Positions 1-8,680 of a stretch of DNA of 64,000 nucleotides are shown one piece after another. The translations under genes were made by a program, and so were the position numbers. The notes beneath the pieces are model-generated. The model was not told the origin of the DNA and did no database searches. It saw only the letters and a program-made list of their open reading frames with translations. The first letter of the stretch is position 1, and each line of letters begins with the position of its first letter. Origin of the DNA: an uncultured Methanoregula sp. (lineage in GTDB: Archaea > Halobacteriota > Methanomicrobia > Methanomicrobiales > Methanospirillaceae); NCBI RefSeq assembly GCF_963677065.1, contig NZ_OY781872.1, positions 1-64,000 on the forward strand, in the 5' to 3' direction.

Positions 1-978
1 TTTGCCCGTGAACGGACCCAGTACCCCCTCCAATCCATAAACCGCGCGCATGTCCTCGGGCACGCCCGCCACCACCAGAAAGCCGCCGCCCGGAACCACC
101 GTGCCCGCCGGGAAAGTGAACGCGATGTCCCCCCCGATTTGCCACCCGCTTATGTCCTCATAATAAGGCTGCGGGTTGTACAGCTCGACAAACTCGACGT
201 TCTTCCCGTCCGTCCGGGTGGCCGGATGGTACATGATCTCGGTGATCGTCATCGCCGAACGCCGCGATGAAGGCCCCAAGGGCTCGATTTCCACCCGGAC
301 TGGTTCATTCACCGCGTTTTCCACCACGCTCAGGTCGCGGAACTCGGCCATGGTCGCGTTGGTGCTGTGACTCGTCACCGCCAGCCCCAGGTAACCGTTC
401 GTCCCCAAAGCGAGCGTTTTCGTTCCCAAAAGACTCCACCGGTGGCCGTCGTATCCGGCGAAACCGCTCACCACCTCCCCTTCCCGGCGCAGCCGCAACC
501 AGCCAAACGGCTGATTGGCCGGAAAATACCCCTGATTGGCCGCGTTGCCCCCGCTGCTGTCGCGCGCCTGGAACAGGCAGCCGGCGCCCGCCGGCGTGGT
601 CATCACCGCCGCAAACGCGGCGCCCGCGGAACGTTCCGCCCGGAGCATCAGCCCGGCTTTGGCCCAAATATCCGAATTTTTCAACGCCGACACCCGCACC
701 CGCACATCGAAATCGCCCGGTTCCGACACCGCCGCAAAATGAAATCCATCGCTCTTGAACCCGATGCCCCCACCTCCCGCGGTCACCGTGATGGCCTCCG
801 TCGTCACCACCGTCGCGCCGGCCACGCTCGGCGTGCCCACGTCCCCCGCCGCCAAACCCGACGGATCGATCCCGGCCCCCAGGGCGAAGTTGGCCAAACC
901 CAGCAGGAGGGCGCCGCTCAAGCGGGCGAATCCGGGGCGGCTCATAAAAGACGGATGCTGGTGAACAATGCTCATCAT
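1..978 (-). CDS. Secreted lamin-tail-domain (LTD) protein, 3'-partial
   Basis: This frame is open from an ATG pair at 978/975 to the window edge, 326 codons, and the C-terminus lies outside. After about 10 residues comes a hydrophobic signal-like stretch (LSGALLLGLANFALGAG), so export is likely. Residues of about 50-215 read like a LamG/DUF1349-type beta-sandwich (KSDGFHFAAV, GDFDVRVRV, KAGLMLRAE, GYDGHRWSLLG). From about residue 243 an LTD domain starts with ITEIMYHP, then FVELYNP, DISGWQIGG and FTFPAGTVVPGGGFLVVA, which are hallmark motifs. Such proteins are common in secreted multidomain proteins of Verrucomicrobiota and Planctomycetota. The substrate is unknown. No strong Shine-Dalgarno sequence precedes the start. 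Confidence 0.85.
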   Translation of the reverse strand, partial: MMSIVHQHPSFMSRPGFARLSGALLLGLANFALGAGIDPSGLAAGDVGTPSVAGATVVTTEAITVTAGGGGIGFKSDGFHFAAVSEPGDFDVRVRVSALKNSDIWAKAGLMLRAERSAGAAFAAVMTTPAGAGCLFQARDSSGGNAANQGYFPANQPFGWLRLRREGEVVSGFAGYDGHRWSLLGTKTLALGTNGYLGLAVTSHSTNATMAEFRDLSVVENAVNEPVRVEIEPLGPSSRRSAMTITEIMYHPATRTDGKNVEFVELYNPQPYYEDISGWQIGGDIAFTFPAGTVVPGGGFLVVAGVPEDMRAVYGLEGVLGPFTGK

Positions 979-1152
979 AGGTGAATGGTCTGGTTTTCGA
1001 GGGGAACCTGCGGCTTTTCGGGGTGGTCTGGTGAGAATGCCATCACGTCAACAAAGGGGGTGGTGATTCGGCGGCGCGGCCGCCGAGTCAGGCTCGCTAG
1101 ACTCAACTGAGAAGGTCCTCATGCCCCTAACCTACAGGAGCACCGATTAAGA

Positions 1153-1192
1153 TTACATTAAGATGTCACCGCTTTGTCACCTGGGCGTAACT
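1153..1192. promoter_or_regulatory. Candidate Pho-box-like direct repeats
   Basis: Four 7-mers lie at exact 11-bp spacing: TTACATT (1153), TGTCACC (1164), TGTCACC (1175) and CGTAACT (1186). Helically phased 11-bp direct repeats of this kind are the layout of PhoB-type boxes. The site lies in the 979-1440 gap between the divergent LTD gene and the kinase operon, so either could be the target. CGTAAC also recurs upstream of the phoU-pst operon (38137). I see no gene in the rest of this gap. Regulator identity is inferred. Confidence 0.4.
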
Positions 1193-1440
1193 TGCCGCCA
1201 ATCCTCCGGCCTTTCGGTTATTCCCGGCGCCCCGCCGCCCGCCGGTTTCCGCGCCCGCCGATTTCGGCTCTCTTTGCCGCAACGCCCCTGGCACGCTCCG
1301 TGCTTCCCAATCGCGCGGGCCTGGGACGCCACCTTTGTCCAGGTCCGTGACGGATTCGGGAACCGGGCGCCGGATAATGAGACAGTCGCGGGCGCGCCGG
1401 GGGGTCTCGCATCCGCTCCCGCCGGGGCGGGGATGGGGGT

Positions 1441-2295
1441 GTGATGAGCATGCAAATGGAGTCCATCTCATTGACGAGGGAACAAACCCGAACGGCAACC
1501 CCGTGGCTGGGCGCCCCGCGGGGGGCGGCCCGCGCGGCCCGCGCGGACGAGGCCTTTCACGGCGCGACCTGCCCGCACTTCCGGCGCGTGCTGGCCGACC
1601 TGGCCCCCGCCAAACCGGCGGACGTCGAGTTGCGCCGCCTTTACGAGCAAACCCGGGAGGATGCCGAGACGAAGACCGAACTGCTGCGCGAGATCAACCA
1701 CCGGGTCAAAAACAATCTCATCAGCATCCTGGGCCTGATTCGGGCCGAGCAACTCTACACCCCCAACCGGGAAGACCGCCCCGTGGTGCGGGATGCCCTC
1801 GAACATTTGAACCAGCGGGTGCGGGGCCTCATCGAGGTGCATCAAATGCTCTCCGAAACCCAGTGGCGTCCCATGCGCCTGTCCGAGTTGGCGGAGCGGA
1901 TCATCAGCGCGGTGGCCGATTCGCTCGGCCCCAGCAAGCAGATCGCCGTGGCCGTCACCCCGTCCCCGGTGCTCGTGTCCCCGCGGCAGGCCAACAGCTT
2001 GGCCTTGGCGCTCAACGAACTGGCCACCAACACCCTCAAATACGGCGCCGCCGGACGCATGATGACGCGGGTGACCGTGCGCCTGGACCCCGAGGATGAA
2101 TTCATCCGCCTCGAGTACCGGGACGACGGCCCGGGGTTTCCCGCCGACATCCTCAACCGCCAGCGCCAGGGCGTGGGGCTCGTGTTGCTGCAACAGTTGA
2201 CCACCGGCGCCTTTCGCGGCTCCTTGACCCTGGCCAACGACCACGGCGCCGTGGCCGTCCTGCGCATCAAGTCCGAGGAAGTCCATCGCACCTGA
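1441..2295 (+). CDS. Cytoplasmic sensor histidine kinase, HisKA_2/HWE-like
   Basis: The 284-residue protein has no membrane segment. The phospho-acceptor region is ELLREINHRVKNNLISIL, with His about residue 87; this H-R-V-K-N form is characteristic of HisKA_2 (HWE-related) kinases. The ATPase domain follows with the N-box ALNELATNTLKYG and G-box DDGPGFP, then GVGLVLLQQL. The N-terminal 80 residues are short and lack a recognisable PAS or GAF domain, so the signal probably comes from a partner protein. ATG codons lie at 1441 and 1444. The response regulator starts only 4 nt after the stop, so the two form one operon and very likely a cognate pair. The stimulus is unknown, although a Pho-box-like repeat lies upstream. 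Confidence 0.88.
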   Translation: MMSMQMESISLTREQTRTATPWLGAPRGAARAARADEAFHGATCPHFRRVLADLAPAKPADVELRRLYEQTREDAETKTELLREINHRVKNNLISILGLIRAEQLYTPNREDRPVVRDALEHLNQRVRGLIEVHQMLSETQWRPMRLSELAERIISAVADSLGPSKQIAVAVTPSPVLVSPRQANSLALALNELATNTLKYGAAGRMMTRVTVRLDPEDEFIRLEYRDDGPGFPADILNRQRQGVGLVLLQQLTTGAFRGSLTLANDHGAVAVLRIKSEEVHRT

Positions 2296-2299
2296 AACT

Positions 2300-2905
2300 A
2301 TGAAAGGCATGGCAACTCACGGCGTCCGCGCCCTTATCGCCGAGGACGAACCTCTCGTCGCCACCGTGATCGAGAGCGAGCTCGAACTGATCGGCGTCGA
2401 GGTCGTCGGGAAGGCCGCCGACGGCCGGCAAGCCGTGTGCCTGGCCCATTCCCTGGAACCCGACGTCGTGATGATGGACATCGAGATGCCCGAAATGAAC
2501 GGCCTCGACGCCGCCAGGCAGATTCAGGACTGGCACCCCACCCCCATCGTCATGCTCACGGTCTATTCCGCCCAGCCCACCATCCGCGAAGCCGCGGCCG
2601 TGGGCGCCGGGGCCTACCTCATCAAACCGCCCCGCGCCCATGAAATGGAGCGCGCCATCCTCATCGCCCGCGCCCGCTTCCACGACCTCATGGAACTGCG
2701 CCGCGTCAACGCCGAGCTCAAAAACGCCCTGGCCCATGTCAAACGCCTCCAAGGCCTGCTGCCCATCTGCATGTATTGCCACAAAATCCGCACCGATCGC
2801 ACCTCCTGGGAGCAACTCGAGATCTACCTCAGCGAGCACACCGACGCCACCTTTACCCACGGCATCTGCCCCGGATGCCTGCATCAACATTTCCCCGAGC
2901 TCTGA
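2300..2905 (+). CDS. Response regulator with C-terminal CxxC motif pair
   Basis: The 201-residue protein begins with a receiver domain. The acidic pair is in LIAEDEP, the phospho-acceptor Asp60 is in VVMMDIEMPEMNG, the switch residue is in VMLTVYS, and the conserved Lys is in YLIKPP. A helical linker (residues of about 120-150) leads to a short tail with two Cys pairs, CMYC and CPGC, flanking KIRTDRTSWEQLEIYLSEHT. This tail (LLPICxYC...THGICPxC) recurs at the end of many receiver and PAS proteins and probably forms a small zinc-ribbon-like unit. There is no DNA-binding domain, so output is likely by protein contact. It is translationally close to the upstream kinase (4-nt gap). Confidence 0.88.
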   Translation: MKGMATHGVRALIAEDEPLVATVIESELELIGVEVVGKAADGRQAVCLAHSLEPDVVMMDIEMPEMNGLDAARQIQDWHPTPIVMLTVYSAQPTIREAAAVGAGAYLIKPPRAHEMERAILIARARFHDLMELRRVNAELKNALAHVKRLQGLLPICMYCHKIRTDRTSWEQLEIYLSEHTDATFTHGICPGCLHQHFPEL

Positions 2906-3022
2906 ACCCGCGAGGCCGCGACGAAAGTCTTTGGTAGCGTTCTTGATCCAACCGTTTTTCTCAATTTCCTGTGGCGGGATGATTTCGATCGTGCTAATCA
3001 TGGGACCGAACGATCACGGGAT

Positions 3023-3877
3023 ATGTCCTTATTTGGGGCGAAAACTCAAGACTCCGACGGCGGACCGAAGGCCAACACTTTCGGGCCCTACCGCCTGCAT
3101 GAATTGATCAACAGCGGCGGCATGGCCGATTTATGGCTCGCCACCAGCCAAAAAGAGGAAACCTTCGCCCTGCGCCTGATGCATGAAAAGTTGAAGTACA
3201 ACTTCCTCGCCAAACGGCGCTTCCTGCGCGGCTGTGAGATCCTGGCCAAGATCCATAACCACGAGCAGATCATCCGTTATTATGACCACGGCAAGTTGGA
3301 CGGCCGGCTCTACCTCCTCATGGAATACGTCGAGGGCGCCAATCTGCGGGAGATGTTCGCCCAAAACGACCCCATCCTCGTCGAGAAAGTCTGGAGCATC
3401 CTCCTCGATATGGCCCTAGCCCTCGAATACGTCCACGAATCGGGCTTCATGCACCTGGATTTCAAGCCCGAGAACCTCATGATCACCCGCAACGGCCAGC
3501 TGCGCCTCGTCGATTTCGACCTCTCCCTCCCCCGGCCCGACAAACCCGAAAAGCTCTGGAAATACGCCGGCACCCCGGCCTATATGGCCCCCGAACAACT
3601 CCTCCACAAGCCCATCGACCACCGCGCCGACATCTTCGCCTTCGGCGTCGTCGCCTATGAACTGCTCACCTGGAAACGGCCCTTCGTCGGCGAGACCGCC
3701 GAAGAGGTCATGCGCCGCCAATTGGACCCCAACTCCCCGTTGACCCCCCCGCGCGAGCACAATCCCCAACTCTCCGTCCCCCTCGAGAAAGCCATCCTCA
3801 AATGCCTCGAACGCGAGCCCGACAAGCGCTACCCCTTCATGAGCGTCCTCATCCGCGATCTCCAGGCCGCCCCGTAG
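3023..3877 (+). CDS. Ser/Thr protein kinase-like protein with altered motifs
   Basis: A 284-residue single-domain Hanks-type kinase fold without a membrane segment. The glycine loop is NSGGMADLWLA. The usual VAxK lysine is Arg51 (FALRLMHE). The catalytic loop is HLDFKPENLM, which keeps Asp, Lys and Asn. The metal-binding DFG is DFD (LVDFDLSL). The activation segment GTPAYMAPEQ and the DIFAFGVVAYELLTWKRPF helix are intact. The fold assignment is firm, but activity is uncertain because the ATP-anchoring Lys and the DFG Gly are both replaced. It may be a pseudokinase or a slow kinase. It lies 117 bp after the response regulator, so a shared transcript is possible. Confidence 0.85.
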   Translation: MSLFGAKTQDSDGGPKANTFGPYRLHELINSGGMADLWLATSQKEETFALRLMHEKLKYNFLAKRRFLRGCEILAKIHNHEQIIRYYDHGKLDGRLYLLMEYVEGANLREMFAQNDPILVEKVWSILLDMALALEYVHESGFMHLDFKPENLMITRNGQLRLVDFDLSLPRPDKPEKLWKYAGTPAYMAPEQLLHKPIDHRADIFAFGVVAYELLTWKRPFVGETAEEVMRRQLDPNSPLTPPREHNPQLSVPLEKAILKCLEREPDKRYPFMSVLIRDLQAAP

Positions 3878-3965
3878 GGGTGTCATGGCGGGCCGGGGCC
3901 GTGAATAGAACCCCGCGCCAAAACGTCTGTGGATGGACTGCGCACGGGAAACGTTTCGCCACCAT

Positions 3966-4751
3966 ATGCATATAAGGAGCAAGAAACTCTTCGGCTTTAC
4001 GCTGATTGAGCTGTTGGTCGTCATCGCCATCATCGCCATCCTGGCTGGATTGCTGCTGCCCGCCCTGGCCAAAGCCAAAGACAAGGCCAAATCCATCGCC
4101 TGCACCAACAACCTCCGCCAACTCGCCCAAGGCTGGGTCCTCTATTGCGACGACTTCAGCGACCGCCTCGTCAACAACCACAACCGCGCCGAAACCACCG
4201 CCATGCGGCAAAGCTGGGTCAATAACATCGAGGACTGGGACATCACCGACGACAACACCAACGTCGCCCTGCTCCTCAGCGGCAAACTCTCCTCCTACGT
4301 CAACCAGGCCACCGCCATCTACAAATGCCCGTCCGACACCTCGAAAGCCGGCAACGGCTTCCGCATCCGCACCTACTCCATGAACTCCCTCGTGGGCGAT
4401 CCCAGCCAAGCCCTCGATCAATTCAATCCCGCCTACCAGCAAGTCTTCAAAATGTCCCAATTCATCCGCCCCTCCGAAACCTTTGTGCTTCTGGAAGAAC
4501 ATCCCGACACCATCAACGACGGTTTCTTTGTCAATACCCTGGAGGACACCAAGTGGGGCAACTTGCCCGCCTCCTACCATAACGGCTCGGCCAACCTCCA
4601 GTATTCCGACGGCCACATCGAAAGCCATCGGTGGGCGGTTCAGGACACCATCCGCCCCGCGCTCAAAGGCGGCGCCGGCGGTGGTTTCGTCCCCAAGCCC
4701 ACCACCGACTGGGACTGGCTCAAATACCGCGCCGGCGTGCGCAAGCAATAG
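3966..4751 (+). CDS. Type II pseudopilin-like protein (prepilin N-terminus)
   Basis: The start at 3966 gives [19 protein letters not shown]..., a short basic leader followed by the class III cleavage site G/FTLIE and a hydrophobic helix ending in [13 protein letters not shown]. An upstream in-frame ATG at 3933 would give an atypically long leader. The 261-residue product continues with the [12 protein letters not shown] motif typical of the large verrucomicrobial and planctomycete prepilin-like family. It ends with a W-rich globular domain containing [20 protein letters not shown], the H-x-DGH motif common at the C-terminus of these proteins. Role: a secreted or surface pseudopilin of unknown cargo. 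No secretion machinery genes are in the window. Confidence 0.85.
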   Translation: MHIRSKKLFGFTLIELLVVIAIIAILAGLLLPALAKAKDKAKSIACTNNLRQLAQGWVLYCDDFSDRLVNNHNRAETTAMRQSWVNNIEDWDITDDNTNVALLLSGKLSSYVNQATAIYKCPSDTSKAGNGFRIRTYSMNSLVGDPSQALDQFNPAYQQVFKMSQFIRPSETFVLLEEHPDTINDGFFVNTLEDTKWGNLPASYHNGSANLQYSDGHIESHRWAVQDTIRPALKGGAGGGFVPKPTTDWDWLKYRAGVRKQ

Positions 4752-4772
4752 GTCCAAAAGCTCACCCGGCAA

Positions 4773-4958
4773 ATGGGCCTTCCCCTCAACCAGCGGGCCG
4801 AAGTCTGGCTCAAGGGCGGCATCCGCCTGCGCGGCGTGCTCAAACTCAAGGAGGAACAGTTGTTCGTCGCCGAAAAACGCGATCCACGCCTGGAACTCGC
4901 CGTCGATGGCGTCTCCTTCCTGGCCGCCGAGATCGAATCCTGGGTGCGCCTATCCTGA
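4773..4958 (+). CDS. Small hypothetical protein
   Basis: A 61-residue ORF starts 21 nt after the pseudopilin stop. The composition is protein-like: charged, with alternating hydrophobic strands (NQRAEVWLKGGIRLRGVLKLKEEQLFVAE) and an ending IESWVRLS. The strand pattern suggests a small beta-barrel (Sm/LSM- or PilZ-like) fold, but no diagnostic motif is visible. It ends just before the repeat cassette that begins near 4972. Function is not recognised. Location suggests co-transcription with the pseudopilin. Confidence 0.55.
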   Translation: MGLPLNQRAEVWLKGGIRLRGVLKLKEEQLFVAEKRDPRLELAVDGVSFLAAEIESWVRLS

Positions 4959-4971
4959 TCCGTGCCCGCTT

Positions 4972-7233
4972 TCACCACCACGAATGCACACGAATTCACA
5001 CGAATTATCGATTACGCGGGACCGACCCCAGGTCCATGAAGAGAGAAGAGTGAATTAAGAAGAGTGAAGAGCGAATTAAGAAGAGCGAAGAGCGAATTAA
5101 GAAGAGCGAAGAGTGAATTAAGAAGAGCGAAGAGAGAATTAAGAAGAGCGAAGAGAGAATTAAGAAGAGCGAAGAGAGAAATAGGAAGCGTAAAATGGAA
5201 CCGATTTCACCATTCAATCTTCTCCCTTCTCCATTCTTCCGGTCTGCCTTTCGGCTCGGCCTGTTCCCTCTTCGTTTCGTTCGTTAACTTCTGTGACGCC
5301 TCCCTTTCGGTCCCCTCCTCACCTCCAAAATCTCACACCAAGCTAACGAAGCTGACGAAGGTTACTCTCCGCCGTCGTGATTGTGCGCCAACTCCGTGCT
5401 CCCGCACTACGGGCCACGCGGCCGAGGAATCTCCCTCTCCCTGAGCGGGAGAGGGCCGGGGTGAGGGCGGGCGTTCCTCCCCAGCCACGGCGCACCCATG
5501 CATGAACTCGTGTCATGGACCGCCCCCCTCGCCAAATCTTTGTCGCCAACTTTGTCGCCAACTATCTTCCCCGGAAAACGCGCCGCAAAAGAGCGCAAAG
5601 AGCGCAAAGAAAACGCTCCCTCCTCCCCGCTTTCACCACCACGAATGCACACGAATTATCGATTACGCGGGACCGACCCCAGGTCCATGAAGAGAGAAGA
5701 GTGAATTAAGAAGAGTGAATTAAGAAGAGCGAAGAGCGAATTAAGAAGAGCGAATTAAGAAGAGTGAATTAAGAAGAGAGAAGAGTGAATTAAGAAGAGC
5801 GAAGAGTGAATTAAGAAGAGCGAAGAGAGAAATAGGAAGCGTAAAATGGAACCGATTTCACCATTCAATCTTCTCCCTTCTCCATTCTTCCGGTCTGCCT
5901 TTCGGCTCGGCCTGTTCCCCCTTCGTTTCGTTCGTTAACTTCTGTGACGCCTCCCCTTCGGTCCCCTCCTCACCTCCAAAATCTCACACCAAGCTAACGA
6001 AGCTGACGAAGGTTACTCTCCGCCGTCGTGATTGTGCGCCAACCCCGTGCTCCCGCATTACCACCACGCGGCCGAGGACTCTCCCTCTCCCTGAGCGGGA
6101 GAGGGCCGGGGTGAGGGCGGGCGTTCCTCCCCAGCCACGGCGCACCCATGCATGAACTCGTGTCATGGACCGCCCCCTCGCCAAATCTTTGTCGCCAACT
6201 TTGTCGCCAACTATCTTCCCCGGAAAACGCGCCGCAAAAGAGCGCAAAGAGCGCAAAGAAAACGCTCCCTCCTCCCCGCTTTCACCACCACGAATGCACA
6301 CGAATTCACACGAATTATCGATTACGCGGGACCGACCCCAGGTCCATGAAGAGAGAAGAGTGAATTAAGAAGAGTGAATTAAGAAGAGCGAAGAGCGAAT
6401 TAAGAAGAGCGAATTAAGAAGAGCGAATTAAGAAGAGTGAAGAGCGAATTAAGAAGAGTGAATTAAGAAGAGAGAAGAGTGAATTAAGAAGAGAGAAGAG
6501 TGAATTAAGAAGAGTGAAGAGTGAATTAAGAAGAGTGAAGAGTGAAATAGGAAGCGTAAAATGGAACCGATTTCACCATTCAATCTTCTCCCTTCTCCAT
6601 TCTTCCGGTCTGCCTTTCGGCTCGGCCTGTTCCCTCTTCGTTTCCTTCGTTACCTTCTGTGACGCCTCCCCTTCGGTCCCCTCCTCACCTCCAAAATCTC
6701 ACACCAAGCTAACGAAGCTGACGAAGGTTACTCTCCGCCGTCGTGATTGTGCGCCAACCCCGTGCTCCCGCATTACCACCACGCGGCCGAGGACTCTCCC
6801 TCTCCCTGAGCGGGAGAGGGCCGGGGTGAGGGCGGGCGTTCCTCCCCAGCCACGGCGCACCCATGCATGAACTCGTGTCATGGACCGCCCCCTCGCCAAA
6901 TCTTTGTCGCCAACTTTGTCGCCAACTACCTTCCCCGGAAAACGCGCCGCAAAAGAGCGCAAAGAGCGCAAAGAAAACGCTCCCTCCTCCCCGCTTTCAC
7001 CACCACGAATGCACACGAATTCACACGAATTATCGATTACGCGGGACCGACCCCAGGTCCATGAAGAGAGAAGAGTGAATTAAGAAGAGTGAATTAAGAA
7101 GAGCGAATTAAGAAGAGTGAATTAAGAAGAGTGAATTAAGAAGAGTGAATTAAGAAGAGCGAAGAGAGAAATAGGAAGCGTAAAATGGAACCGATTTCAC
7201 CATTCAATCTTCTCCATTCTCCATTCTTCATTA
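4972..7233. repeat. Three tandem copies of a 650-715 bp intergenic cassette
   Basis: The anchor TTTCACCACCACGAATGCAC recurs at about 4972, 5632, 6281 and 6996, giving unit lengths of about 660, 649 and 715 bp. Each unit has a purine-rich microsatellite built from GAATTAAGAAGAGYGAAGAG words whose copy number varies. Then come a Pu/Py block, a hairpin CTCTCCCTGAGCGGGAGAG followed by GGCCGGGGTGAGGG, and a conserved tail (CATGCATGAACTCGTGTCA). The ORFs inside are frame shadows of repeats and no gene is called. The fourth, partial copy ends inside a truncated vapC at about 7233. Pieces of the same family recur at 7613-7700, 9420-10260 and 11380-12030. Confidence 0.85.
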
Positions 7234-7273
7234 CCAGCCAAAGCAGCGCGCAGGTGTCCAGGAGCGCATTCAT
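7233..7273 (-). pseudogene. VapC-type PIN toxin, 5' remnant only
   Basis: An ATG at 7273 overlaps the antitoxin stop as ATGA, the usual layout of antitoxin-toxin pairs. It opens with MNALLDTCALLWL, the standard first strand of a PIN-domain ribonuclease including the first catalytic Asp. After about 13-14 codons the frame runs straight into the dispersed repeat (MKNGEWRRLNGE...), so more than 100 residues and the other acidic residues are missing. This is a broken toxin produced by the cassette boundary. Confidence 0.8.
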
Positions 7274-7503
7274 CGGTATTCCCCGGGGATTTCGTCCTCC
7301 GACAACGGCTCGGTGGGATCGTAGCGCAACGTGACCCGCAGGGCGGGATCGGGCGTGAGTCGGTCCGCGTCGGGCGCAAAGCGAACGATCCTGGCGACCG
7401 GTTTGCCGCGCCGACAAATGGTGACCGCGTCCGTGTTTTTCTCCACCGCATCGACCAGTTGGCTCAGCCGCGTCTTGGCCTCATGCATATTCACTTTGAT
7501 CAT
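7270..7503 (-). CDS. Phd/YefM-family antitoxin, now without intact toxin
   Basis: A 77-residue protein, MIKVNMHEAKTRLSQLVDAVEKNTDAVTICRRGKPVARIVRF. This is the classic Phd/YefM N-terminal DNA-binding fold (N/E-AK..LS.L...V) with the GKPVARI beta turn. The C-terminal tail (EPLSEDEIPGEYR) is the flexible toxin-binding part. It overlaps the vapC start by ATGA. Since the toxin is cut after about 13 codons, the antitoxin is orphaned. It may still autoregulate its promoter or neutralise a toxin encoded elsewhere. Confidence 0.85.
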   Translation of the reverse strand: MIKVNMHEAKTRLSQLVDAVEKNTDAVTICRRGKPVARIVRFAPDADRLTPDPALRVTLRYDPTEPLSEDEIPGEYR

Positions 7504-7813
7504 CCTTAGCTAAGTTAGCTAATGAGGCGGGATTCGGCGAGCGTTACCGTGCCCTAGCCCAAACCCGTCGAGGCGTCCCCGCCAAACGGAAATCCGTGGC
7601 CCTTGGCGGTGAAGAGAGAAGAGCGAATTGGGAAGAGTGAAGAGTGAAATGGGAGGTCACCGATTTTACCATTCAATCCTCACTTTTCACCATTCCTCCG
7701 GTGAGGGCGGGCGTTCCTCCCCAGCCACCGAGCACCACCAATAGTCACTTTTCTAGGACCCCTTGACGTCCCCTTGACGTATGTATTGGCCTGAACAGAA
7801 AGCGGAACGCGAC
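7504..7813. repeat. Intergenic fragment of the dispersed repeat family
   Basis: The gap between the antitoxin and the AbiE pair contains another GAAGAGAGAAGAGCGAATTG-type microsatellite (7611-7660) and the CCATTCCTCCGGTGAGGGCG block. A short duplication, CCCTTGACGTCCCCTTGACG, lies near 7761. No coding frame is convincing. Confidence 0.6.
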
Positions 7814-8680
7814 CTAATCTATGGCCTCCCCGTCGTTCATGCGCGCGAGGAGGTTCAGGAAGAAGTCCCCGCTCCACGCGCGGAGTCCCTCCTGCTCGCG
7901 CAGGGGCAGGAAGCGCTGAACATCAGCCCGGACGTAGGCCCAATCCAGGCGCCGGATGGCCGATTCCATGTTTTCCCGCACCCAAGGCGGGGTCACCGTG
8001 AGCGGTTGGCCGGCCCATGGTCCCTGCTGGTGCAAGGCCCTGGCCAGCAGACTCAGATCGGGCCGGGTTTTGCGCGCGACGTACCACACGAAGTCATACC
8101 AGTCGCGACCTTTGACATAGGAGCGGCAGAGCAAGGCGTGCAGTTTCAGGGCGAAACCCGATTCCAGGGACTGCGTGGTCATGGACGTCGTCACGGGGAA
8201 CGTGATGTAGCTGGTCGAGAAGGTCGAGCCCGCGGGAGGATTGGTGTCGATCTCCAACTTGATGCGGATCTTGCGCGCCTGATACCGCTCGAAAGGCAGG
8301 TCGAGCGTTAGAATCTTGCCGATGGAATCGGTCTTCAAGAACGCTTTCTGAACCGCCTTTCCCGCTTGGGACTTATCCTGCGCCCCAAACGCAATGCCTT
8401 CGCCGGCACAGTCTTTCCGAACGGATTCAAGGTAACCTTGCCAGCGGAAGCGCGGATTGGGTTGCTTGAGCAGAAAATCCAGGTCCTCCGAAAACCGGTT
8501 CATCCCGTGAACGATCCGCAGGCAGGTGCCGCCGTGAAACATGGCTTGCGCGAACAGGCCCGCGCGCGCGAGGCTGGCCAGCACATAGTGCTGCATGAGT
8601 TCCTGGAGCACGTTCTCCTGCTCAACGGTGTTCGCCGGCGCATATTCCCGGATTTTCGCGCTCAATACTTTATCCAGCAT
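7814..8680 (-). CDS. abiEii: AbiEii-family nucleotidyltransferase toxin
   Basis: The 288-residue protein matches the AbiEii/AbiGii toxin family. The signature FHGGTCLRIVHGMNRFSEDLDF (about residues 48-69) combines the GG-T/S nucleotidyltransferase turn with the paired acidic residues of DLDF. Downstream, KIRIKLEIDTNPP and the C-terminal helical part (LKLHALLCRSYVKGRDWYDFVWY) are also family-typical. AbiEii proteins are NTP transferases of type IV toxin-antitoxin systems that arrest growth on phage infection. The start overlaps the end of abiEi by 11 nt, so the pair is an operon. It lies beside the CRISPR loci, which supports a defence island. Confidence 0.9.
   Translation of the reverse strand: MLDKVLSAKIREYAPANTVEQENVLQELMQHYVLASLARAGLFAQAMFHGGTCLRIVHGMNRFSEDLDFLLKQPNPRFRWQGYLESVRKDCAGEGIAFGAQDKSQAGKAVQKAFLKTDSIGKILTLDLPFERYQARKIRIKLEIDTNPPAGSTFSTSYITFPVTTSMTTQSLESGFALKLHALLCRSYVKGRDWYDFVWYVARKTRPDLSLLARALHQQGPWAGQPLTVTPPWVRENMESAIRRLDWAYVRADVQRFLPLREQEGLRAWSGDFFLNLLARMNDGEAID

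Noticed and set aside
1468-2310. 280-aa minus-strand ORF opposite the histidine kinase
   Set aside because: It is antisense to the conserved H-box and N-box of the kinase and has a low-complexity Gly/His/Ala composition.
5064-7083. Short ORFs such as MKSELRRAKSELRRAK and MDRPLAKSLSPTLSPT repeated three times
   Set aside because: They repeat because the DNA cassette is triplicated. Several frames are open at once and no start signal or domain is visible.
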